A stretch of 64,000 bases of DNA, taken from Streptomyces sp. NBC_00250. GTDB lineage: Bacteria; Actinomycetota; Actinomycetes; Streptomycetales; Streptomycetaceae. The stretch covers positions 62,001 to 126,000 of the forward strand of contig NZ_CP108088.1 of NCBI RefSeq assembly GCF_036192275.1. The letters are read 5' to 3'. Position 1 is the stretch's first letter. Each line of letters begins with the position of its first letter. This document shows positions 57,385 through 64,000 of the stretch, one piece after another. The position numbers were made by a program, and so were the translations under genes. The notes under the pieces were generated by a model that saw only the letters and a list, made by a program, of their open reading frames with translations, was not told where the DNA came from and made no database searches.

Positions 57385-58152
57385 ATGACGACAGCGCCTT
57401 TCATCCGCCGCTACCGGACCTCGGACCGCGCCGAACTCGCGGACATCTGTGTCAAGACGGCTCACGAGGGCGGTGACTCCTCCGCCCTCTACCCCGATCC
57501 CGAGCTGATGCCCGTGATCTTCGCCTATCCGTACGTGGAGCTCGAGCCCGACTTCGCGTTCGTTCTGGACGACGGCGCCGGGCAGGCCGTCGGCTATGTC
57601 CTCGGGGTGCCGGACACCGCGGGCTTCGCCGCCCGGTTCCGTGAGGAGTGGCTTCCCCGGGCGGCGGAGCGGTTCCCGGCGCCCGTCGGCGCGGCCGCCA
57701 CGCCCGCCGAGTCGATGGCGTTCCTGCTCCACACACCGGAGCGCATGGTCCGCGCCGAGTTGGCCGGACATCCCGCGCACCTGCACATCGACCTCCTGCC
57801 CGCCTGGCAGGGGCGGGGGTACGGGCGCGCCCTCATCGCCACTCTGCTCGCGGCGCTGCACGTGCACGGCGTGCCCGCCGTGCACCTGTGCATGGTGCGG
57901 TCGAACACACCGGCCCGGGCGTTCTACGACCGCCTGGGGTTCGAGCAGCTGGACGTACCCGACCCCGGACCCGTCTGGTACCTGGGCCGCCCGACGGCCC
58001 AGGACGCGCGGTCCGAGCCCCCGACGGCCCAGGACGCGCACTCCGGGCCCCCGGCGACCGTGGGGCAGCCGGACGGCGGGGGCCCGGGCGGTCCTCGGTC
58101 GAGCCGCAGGGCGAGCCGGTCGAGTGTGCCACGGGCCACTCGCCGTGCCTGA
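57385..58152 (+). CDS. GNAT acetyltransferase, OGA-pHAT-like
   Basis: A 255-residue GNAT protein from ATG 57385. It begins FIRRYRTSDRAELADICVKT, has HEGGDSSALYPDPELMPVIF, HLHIDLLPAWQGRGYGRALI (the acetyl-CoA loop, QGRGYG) and VRSNTPARAFYDRLGFEQ. The first half resembles the pseudo-acetyltransferase half of O-GlcNAcases. The last 45 residues are a low-complexity tail with the repeat PTAQDA. The LacI-type box in front suggests that it belongs to the sugar regulon; the target amine is not known. Confidence 0.83.
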   Translation: MTTAPFIRRYRTSDRAELADICVKTAHEGGDSSALYPDPELMPVIFAYPYVELEPDFAFVLDDGAGQAVGYVLGVPDTAGFAARFREEWLPRAAERFPAPVGAAATPAESMAFLLHTPERMVRAELAGHPAHLHIDLLPAWQGRGYGRALIATLLAALHVHGVPAVHLCMVRSNTPARAFYDRLGFEQLDVPDPGPVWYLGRPTAQDARSEPPTAQDAHSGPPATVGQPDGGGPGGPRSSRRASRSSVPRATRRA

Positions 58153-58219
58153 TGCCGAAGTGTTCCCACGTCCCGAATCACCTTGCCAAGCCCGTTCGCG
58201 CGGCGGCAGGGCGAGGCGC

Positions 58220-59329
58220 TCACCGGGACCAGGCGGCTCCAGGCACGCGCAGGTGGACGGCGAGGGCGGCGATGTCGTCGTCGAGGCGTCCTTTGGTGTA
58301 GTGGAGGAGATCGCGGTGCAGCGCCGCGAGAAGTTCGCGGGGTGGCGTCAGGGGCTGCCGCCCCATCCAGGCTGCCAGCGGGAAGAACTCGCCGCCGCGG
58401 TCGCGGGCCTCGGCGATCCCGTCGGTGTAGAGGAGCAGCAGGTCACCGGGGGCGAAGGCGCAGCTGTCGACGTTGTAGTGATCACCCAGCAGGTCGGCCA
58501 GGCTGAGCAACGGCGAGGGGGCCTGCGTCTCGAGGACGCGGAGTGTCGTGCCGTTCAGGATCAGCGGGGGCGGGTGTCCGCAGTTGAGGAGGTCGATCCG
58601 CCCGCCTTCCTTCGGGATGTCGACGAGCAGCGCGGTGGCGAAGCGCTCCATCGTTCCCTCGGGGGGAAAGGCAGCGTTGTACCGGGTGCAGCTGGCGTCG
58701 AGCCTGCGGGCGACCTCGATCATGTCGGTCTCGCTGTAGGCGGCCTCGCGGAAGGCGTTGACGATGGCCGCGGCCGCTCCCACCGCCGGCAGGCCCTTGC
58801 CGCGTACGTCACCGATGAGCAGCCTGACGCCGAACGGCGTGTCGATCGCCTCGTAGAAGTCCCCGCCGATGCGCGCCTCCGCCGCGGCCGCGAGGTACAG
58901 CGACTCGATCTCGACGTCCCTGAAGCGGCGTGGCATCGGGCCCAGCACCACCTGCTGCGCCGCATCGGCGACGAGCCGTACCTGGAGGAGTGTGCGCTCC
59001 CGCTGGAGCCGGACATGGCTTCCGTACGCCGCGGCCACGGTGACGGCGATGATCCCCGCGACCGTCCACCACGTTCCGAGGTCGGGGAAGACGAGGCTGA
59101 GGCCGATCATCAGGATGAGGCAGACCGTGCCGAGCAGGATGGTGGGCAGGACCGGCCACATGGCGGCGGCCAGAGCCGGGGCGGCGGGCAGCAACCGACT
59201 GAAGGCCAGCTCCGGCGGAGTGGTGTAGGCCAGTGCGGCGATCACGACGGTCAGAATGACCGGCGACAGCCGCACAAGCAGGCCCGGGCTGTAGCGGCGG
59301 TGGAGCCACACCCGTCCAGACTCGATCAC
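58220..59329 (-). CDS. Membrane-anchored SpoIIE-type PP2C phosphatase
   Basis: A 369-residue protein from GTG 59329. The N-terminal part has four hydrophobic segments (about residues 17-35, 44-60, 63-82 and 86-105). The C-terminal 240 residues are a SpoIIE/RsbU PP2C domain: RIGGDFYEAI, RLLIGDVRGKGLPAVGAAAA, FATALLVDIP, NCGHPPPLIL and LLLYTDGIAEARDRGG with the metal-binding aspartates. It should dephosphorylate an anti-anti-sigma factor in response to a membrane signal. The start is uncertain; an upstream extension to 59464 is possible. It is divergent from the propeller operon. Confidence 0.88.
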   Translation of the reverse strand: MIESGRVWLHRRYSPGLLVRLSPVILTVVIAALAYTTPPELAFSRLLPAAPALAAAMWPVLPTILLGTVCLILMIGLSLVFPDLGTWWTVAGIIAVTVAAAYGSHVRLQRERTLLQVRLVADAAQQVVLGPMPRRFRDVEIESLYLAAAAEARIGGDFYEAIDTPFGVRLLIGDVRGKGLPAVGAAAAIVNAFREAAYSETDMIEVARRLDASCTRYNAAFPPEGTMERFATALLVDIPKEGGRIDLLNCGHPPPLILNGTTLRVLETQAPSPLLSLADLLGDHYNVDSCAFAPGDLLLLYTDGIAEARDRGGEFFPLAAWMGRQPLTPPRELLAALHRDLLHYTKGRLDDDIAALAVHLRVPGAAWSR

Positions 59330-59783
59330 ACCGGATAGAATATCCACACAAGACGGACATAGCGCTTCAGAGCGGGGCGACTGGACCGGGGCGGGCTTGT
59401 GTGCGTACGCACACATGTACGGCCCCCCCGTCCCGACAGACCCGCCCGCTCCACCTCCGCGCAAGCAGGCCGTGACCCGTCACCCGCCGTCCCACTCCTC
59501 ACCCGTCGCCCGTCGGATCGGTAGCCCTGCACTGCGGGCGAGGAGGCGCACCCCACGCACATCCGGCCCCGCGAGGCGCCGCGGCGCCGACGCGGCCGCT
59601 CCAGAAGCCGACCGTCCTCCGCGACCACCGCAGGAGCATCCGTTCGACTCCCGAACAGCCGACCCCTTCGAAGTGTCTCCGTAGTACGTCAACTCCCCTG
59701 TGCGAGGGCGTTCCCGGTGTCACTATGTCCTCCTGGACCGGCGGTGGCACCACTCCGCGGGTCGGGCACGAGGGGGAATGGCG

Positions 59784-62700
59784 ATGGCTGACGGGCTGTC
59801 CGCACCACTGGACGTCGGCGCCCTGGTCAGCGGGCCGAGGCTGTCGATGGGCCATGACCGGGCCCTCGCCCGGCAAACGCTCCTCTCTGCCGCGCAGCCC
59901 GCGCTCGGGTACCTGCGTGCGCGGGTGGCCGCCGAGGACGTGGCCTCCCTCCGTGTCCTCCGGGACGGAAGGACGCAGCTGCACGCGCTCCTGACGCCCC
60001 GAGCGGCGGCACGGACCTGTGTCCTCGCACTGGCGGACGATCCGCCGTACCGCCCGGCGAGAGAGTCGGAACCGGGCGTCTCCCAGGCGCTGCGGGCCTC
60101 CGCCGCGATGGGTCTCGCCATGGTCGACGATGCCGACCGTGCCTCGCAGGAGCTCGCCACCGGTGCGCGCTGGCTGCGGCACTCCTGGGCACAGTTACCC
60201 TCCCCCGACGGGCCGGCGTCCGGTCTGCTCGACCGCTTCCTGTCCGGCCCCGCCCCGCGCGCGGCGGTCGGGCACCAGGCACGGATCCGGCGCCTGATCG
60301 AGGGGCTCGGTGCGGAGGACCGGGACCTGGCGCTACCCCTCCTGCTCTGGCTGCTGACACTCGACGGCGCCCTGCCCGAACCGGAGCCCGTGGCGTCGGC
60401 GAGCGTGCTCTTCGACGGCGGGAACATCGGGGTGCGCGGCACGCTGAGCGTGACCTTGTTACCGGAGGGACCGCCCGCGCTCGTTCCGGACCCCCGCACC
60501 ATGTCGGGTTTCCGCGCCGACGAGAAGTTCCACGACTCCCTGCGGAACGCCTGGACGGCAGCGAACGATGGAATCGGCGGAACCGTCCTCTGGTCGCTCA
60601 CCGACGACGAGGGCGTCACCGCGATGGCAGCCGATCCCTCGCTGGGCTGCGCCTTCGCCGTTCTCCTGGACGAGGTCCGGCGGCAGAGCAGGGGTCGCCT
60701 ACGGCGTTTCGTGACCGTCCGGAGGCTCAACCCGCGGACCGCGCTGGTCGGCGCGCTCGACGGGACCGCCGAAGGCCGGCTGACCGGCGTCGGCGGCTAC
60801 GACAAGAAGCTCCGCGTCGCCGACAACGGCCAGACCGTCATCCTCCCCGAGGGGGACCTGCCGAAGGCCCGGGAGGTGTGGAAGGACGACCGGGCAGCCC
60901 GGCTGAAGGGCGTCGATACCGTCCCCGACGCCGCGAAGGCCGCCCGCACGGTCGACATGCACGTCCTCGTGCGGTCCGGGGCATCGGTCATCGGCATCCT
61001 GATCGCCCTGGTCATGGTCGGCGGTGCGGCCGCGTACGGGCTCTGGGACCGCGGCGAGGAGCGCGCGCGCCGGGCGCTGGCCGCCGACCTCGTCACCGAG
61101 GCCCTGACACGGCGCGCCACCGAGCCCAGGCTGGCGGGACTCCTCGCACTGGCCGGGAAGCGGATCGACTCCGGCACTCCCAACGCCGAGCAGGCCATGC
61201 GGGACGTCCTGGAGACCAACTCCGGTCTGCGGATCGCCTGGAAGGCGAGCCCCGGCACCGTCGACAGCATCGCCGTCGACGACGAACGGAACCGGGTGTA
61301 CACCACCGGGGACGACCCCTACCTCAAGGCGTGGGACCTCCGGACCGGCAAGGCTCTGGGCAGGATCCCGGCCGAGGTCGGCCGCCTGGTGTACAGCGCA
61401 CCGGCGGGGCTGCTCGCCGCCGAGGCCGAGGACGGGATCCACCTCTACTCGGCGCAGGGCGCCGTGCCCGCGCCCCTCGGAACCCTTCCGGAGCCGAGCT
61501 GCGCGGCCCCGGGCACGTACCGGGTGGCGACCGCGTTCACCGAGCCCGGGAACCGACTGATCGAGGTGTTCAACGACGGCACCATCGCCCAGTTCGACGT
61601 GCTCACGCGAGAGGAGTCCGACTGCCGGCGGGCCGGACCCGGGGGTGCCCCGCAGGCCCGTTGGCGGGTCCTCGACGCCGCGGTCGCGCGGGCCCCGTGG
61701 GCCTCCGGCCAACTGCCGGGCGAGGAGCGGGCAGTCCTCCTCCTCGACGAGAACCGGGTGGTCTCCGTCGGCCTGGACACCCACAAGGTCGCGTCCGAGA
61801 TCAAGGACGAGGACATCCCGGGACAGGCCTTCGCCGTCGGGGCCAACGACGCGCTCGTGGTGCTCGCCACCCCGCGCGGGGTGTTCGCCTGGGACCGGCA
61901 GCGTGGGCGCCCGCTCGACTACCCAGTCGGCGGACTGGCCGATCCCCCGAAGGCCATGATCGAACACAACGGAAGCGTCGTCATCGCGGGCGACGGAGGC
62001 ACCGCGCTGGTCCCGCTGGGCACCGGGGGCGACGCGGCCACGAGCCGGGGAATGGAACGGCCCCGCGGCGGAGCGGCGAGCGCCGCCGCTGTCGGCGACC
62101 GGTTCACCGTCGTCGCGGCCGGCCGGGACGGCTGGATCGGCGTGCTGGACCGCCGCCCGGGGCCGCTCGGCCTGCTGCCCGGCGGGGCGTCGAGCGCCGC
62201 CAGTTTCGCAACGGACGGATCGCTGCTGCTCAGCAGCGTCAGCGGGAAACTCTCCTACGGTCTCCGTCAGGTGCGCCCTCAGCCGCTCGCCTACCAGCAG
62301 AACCCGGCGATGTCGGAATACCCGGCCCTCGTGACGTTCGATTCGGCGGGCCAGTTCATCAACGACGCGGCCTCCTCCCCCACGTACGTGGCCTCGGCCG
62401 GACAGTTCAAGGGGGCCGCCAAGATCGTCGTATGGCGCAAGGACGGGACCTTGTTACGTGACCTGGAACCACCCGGCGCCGACCAGGGCACCCCCTCCAG
62501 CGCCCACCGCATCGCCGTCGGCGTCGGGTTCGTGCCGGGCGAGGACCTGCTCGTGGCACGGCACGTCGACGGCCCCCTGTACCTGTGGTCCACCCGTACG
62601 TGGAAGCCGTTGGGCGCCATCCCGCTCGGCGCGAGCGAAGGCCTCGGGTTCACCCTGCACGAGAGCCGGCCGCTCGCCCTCGCCCTGGAGCGGGCCGGTG

Positions 62701-63263
62701 CCGACGACGCCCGTCTCGTCCTCGTGGACCTGCACAAACGCACCACCAAGGCGGTCGCCGCCCCGCGGGTCCTCCGGTTCGCCTGGAGCCGGGACGGGTC
62801 GCGGGTGGCCCTCCTCGGCCTCGACAACACCGTGCGGTTCCTCGACGCCGACCTTCGCGAGACCGGCCGACCGCTGCACCTCACCGGCGCCGTGACCACG
62901 CCGTCCTCGATCGCGCTGTCGCCCGACGGCGGTCGGGTCGCGGTCGGGTACGCCGACCGGGTCACCGTACGCGACACGTCCACCGGCGACCTCGCCCTGC
63001 CCGAGCTGCGGGTCTCCGGCACGGACGAGATCCTTCACCTGCGCTGGTCGCCGACCGGCGAGGTGCTGGCAGGAATCACCCGGTCCCCGCGCGGCCGCGA
63101 AGGCGACCGGCCCGCCGGACCGGTCGAGTTGTGGCGGGTGGGCGCCATCGACTGGGGCGAGGTGCTGTGCCAATGGACCGGCTCCGGGCTCACCCCCGAG
63201 GAATGGCTAGACCTCGTCGGCCCCACCGAGCCCTACATCGATCTCTGCGCCGAGAAGAAATGA
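59784..63263 (+). CDS. Large membrane protein with WD40-like beta-propeller
   Basis: A 1,159-residue protein. The N-terminal 380 residues form a soluble helical domain without a recognised family (LLSAAQPALGYLRARVAAED; RLIEGLGAEDRDLALPLLLW). One membrane helix lies at about 405-428 (IGILIALVMVGGAAAYGLWD), followed by a short coiled helix (ARRALAADLVTEALTRRATE) as in bacterial NACHT/WD proteins. The rest is propeller-like with VYTTGDDPYLKAWDLRTGKA, VIAGDGGTALVPLG, VARHVDGPLYLWSTRTWKPL and SIALSPDGGRVAVGYADRVT. ATG 59784 sits 7 bases after AGGGGG. The next gene overlaps its stop (ATGA). Confidence 0.8.
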   Translation: MADGLSAPLDVGALVSGPRLSMGHDRALARQTLLSAAQPALGYLRARVAAEDVASLRVLRDGRTQLHALLTPRAAARTCVLALADDPPYRPARESEPGVSQALRASAAMGLAMVDDADRASQELATGARWLRHSWAQLPSPDGPASGLLDRFLSGPAPRAAVGHQARIRRLIEGLGAEDRDLALPLLLWLLTLDGALPEPEPVASASVLFDGGNIGVRGTLSVTLLPEGPPALVPDPRTMSGFRADEKFHDSLRNAWTAANDGIGGTVLWSLTDDEGVTAMAADPSLGCAFAVLLDEVRRQSRGRLRRFVTVRRLNPRTALVGALDGTAEGRLTGVGGYDKKLRVADNGQTVILPEGDLPKAREVWKDDRAARLKGVDTVPDAAKAARTVDMHVLVRSGASVIGILIALVMVGGAAAYGLWDRGEERARRALAADLVTEALTRRATEPRLAGLLALAGKRIDSGTPNAEQAMRDVLETNSGLRIAWKASPGTVDSIAVDDERNRVYTTGDDPYLKAWDLRTGKALGRIPAEVGRLVYSAPAGLLAAEAEDGIHLYSAQGAVPAPLGTLPEPSCAAPGTYRVATAFTEPGNRLIEVFNDGTIAQFDVLTREESDCRRAGPGGAPQARWRVLDAAVARAPWASGQLPGEERAVLLLDENRVVSVGLDTHKVASEIKDEDIPGQAFAVGANDALVVLATPRGVFAWDRQRGRPLDYPVGGLADPPKAMIEHNGSVVIAGDGGTALVPLGTGGDAATSRGMERPRGGAASAAAVGDRFTVVAAGRDGWIGVLDRRPGPLGLLPGGASSAASFATDGSLLLSSVSGKLSYGLRQVRPQPLAYQQNPAMSEYPALVTFDSAGQFINDAASSPTYVASAGQFKGAAKIVVWRKDGTLLRDLEPPGADQGTPSSAHRIAVGVGFVPGEDLLVARHVDGPLYLWSTRTWKPLGAIPLGASEGLGFTLHESRPLALALERAGADDARLVLVDLHKRTTKAVAAPRVLRFAWSRDGSRVALLGLDNTVRFLDADLRETGRPLHLTGAVTTPSSIALSPDGGRVAVGYADRVTVRDTSTGDLALPELRVSGTDEILHLRWSPTGEVLAGITRSPRGREGDRPAGPVELWRVGAIDWGEVLCQWTGSGLTPEEWLDLVGPTEPYIDLCAEKK

Positions 63264-64000
63264 GGGCCGCCACCATGCCATGGGTCCGTCTCCCCGGTCT
63301 CCTTCCCGCCCGCCTGTCGGGCGCGGGAGGGTCACCCGAGGCACCACCAGCCCGGCAGGCCGGACCGGCACCGGGGCCCGCACAGCCCTCGGCCCGCCCG
63401 TACGACGGGGGGCCGCCGTGCGAGGCCGCGGCGGCCCCACGACGTGCGGGCGGGGCGGGCGCACGAGGTGGGGGTGGGGCGGGCGCACGGCGTGCGGGCG
63501 GGGCGGGTCCGTCCTCGGGCCTCGGGCACCGGACCGGTCGCCGGGCGGCGGCCCTCCTCCTCGCGGGGATGATCGCCGCTGTGGGCTGCACAGCCACCGA
63601 CGACGGCGCCGCCCCGGCCGGGACCCGCCCGCCCACCGGCGCCGCCGGGTCCGGGCCGGACCGGACCCGCCCGGTCCTCGCCTTCGTCCAGCCCGAGAAG
63701 CGGGCCGTGATGCTGGCCGACGCGGCAGGTCGTACCTGGCGCGCCGCGCCGACCGACGCCGCGCCCCCGCCCTCCGAGGTCGTGTGGTCGCCCGACGCGC
63801 GCCGCCTGGCCTGGCTCGACGAGGCGAACGCGAGCGGCACCGGCGAGATCCACATCTACGACGTGGCCAAGGGCACCGTGCACTCCGAGCCCTGCCCCTG
63901 CCATGGTGTCGGTTTCCTCGGCCGGGACGTGGCGACCCTGGCCGCGGACGGCACCTCCCTCGCGCTCTTCCCACCGGGCTACCCCGCCGAGCGCGCGCAT
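63260..64000 (+). CDS. Propeller-like lipoprotein, 3' end outside the window
   Basis: The gene starts at ATG 63260, overlapping the previous TGA, and is still open at the window end (247 codons seen). A long G/A/R-rich N-terminus (about 90 residues, encoded by an imperfect GC-rich repeat) precedes a hydrophobic segment ending in AAVGC, a likely lipobox. Then PVLAFVQPEKRAVMLADAAG and VVWSPDARRLAWLDEANASG with HIYDVAKGTV are TolB/WD40-like blade sequences. A later start closer to the lipobox (ATG at about residue 98) is possible. It probably forms a pair with the upstream propeller protein. Confidence 0.62.
   Translation, partial: MRAATMPWVRLPGLLPARLSGAGGSPEAPPARQAGPAPGPAQPSARPYDGGPPCEAAAAPRRAGGAGARGGGGAGARRAGGAGPSSGLGHRTGRRAAALLLAGMIAAVGCTATDDGAAPAGTRPPTGAAGSGPDRTRPVLAFVQPEKRAVMLADAAGRTWRAAPTDAAPPPSEVVWSPDARRLAWLDEANASGTGEIHIYDVAKGTVHSEPCPCHGVGFLGRDVATLAADGTSLALFPPGYPAERAH

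Noticed and set aside
63440..63520. GC-rich imperfect repeat as a regulatory array
   Set aside because: It is inside the open frame of the last gene and is explained by a G/A/R-rich low-complexity segment.

Overview
The window looks like a piece of a Streptomyces chromosome. GC is very high with strong third-position GC bias, GTG starts are frequent, and many gene families are typical of the genus (DUF4239, DUF2690, DUF4328 kinase, DUF2716, DUF1996, CASTOR/POLLUX-type channel, SpoIIE phosphatases, CGNR regulator, CebR-like operators). The density of secreted enzymes, regulators, small hypothetical genes, insertion sequences and gene wrecks suggests an accessory or arm-like region rather than a core one. 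I recognised no rRNA, tRNA or CRISPR array.

Layout. 0-3.4 kb: the tail of a fibronectin-III protein, a DUF4239 membrane protein with a proline-rich neighbour, and small hypothetical genes. 3.5-10 kb: a carotenoid-cleavage-type dioxygenase converges on a minus-strand cluster of class III CoA-transferase, MFS transporter and amidase; a divergent TetR gene and a perfect 23-bp palindrome suggest this is one regulated uptake and catabolic unit. 10-14 kb: decayed SRAP and aminoglycoside-phosphotransferase-like genes, a secreted propeller-like protein and hypothetical genes. 14.4-17.6 kb: an MFS exporter and a Ser/Thr kinase fused to DUF4328.

17.6-20.2 kb is a mobile-element patch. An 891-bp ISL3-type mini-element has perfect 38-bp inverted ends and an 8-bp target duplication and carries a small gene; an orphan related end, a DUF2716 gene and a second ISL3 fragment follow. 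20.2-24.5 kb: GntR regulator, glyoxalase-fold protein and short-chain dehydrogenase, a glutamine-amidotransferase fragment, then DoxX, YdeI-like and VOC genes. 24.7-29 kb: a CASTOR/POLLUX-type channel flanked by heptamer repeat arrays, and an unusual ABC-ATPase/PP2C phosphatase/histidine-kinase-ATPase fusion. 29.7-37 kb: secreted zinc protease, ureohydrolase, HEAT-repeat protein, a lipoprotein/membrane pair and a small monooxygenase-like protein.

37.4-41.4 kb is a cell-wall block: GH25 lysozyme, an HTH-TM-DUF2690 protein and an M15-type peptidase, with a shared TGCAyrGGT motif in the intergenic regions. 42.2-46 kb is a second mobile patch: a complete IS5-type element with an antisense passenger gene, then peptidase E, a wrecked tyrosine recombinase and a wrecked IS21 transposase. 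46-50.4 kb: metallo-beta-lactamase/CGNR and oxidoreductase/AraC divergent pairs and DUF1062. 51-58 kb: a lipoprotein, an LRV/HEAT-like protein, a LacI regulator and a putative polysaccharide-degradation group (GH16 with two discoidin domains, CBM6-DUF1996, DUF305 lipoprotein, GNAT) with two GGGAGCGCTCCC operators. 58-64 kb: a membrane PP2C phosphatase and an operon of two propeller-like proteins, the second cut by the window edge.
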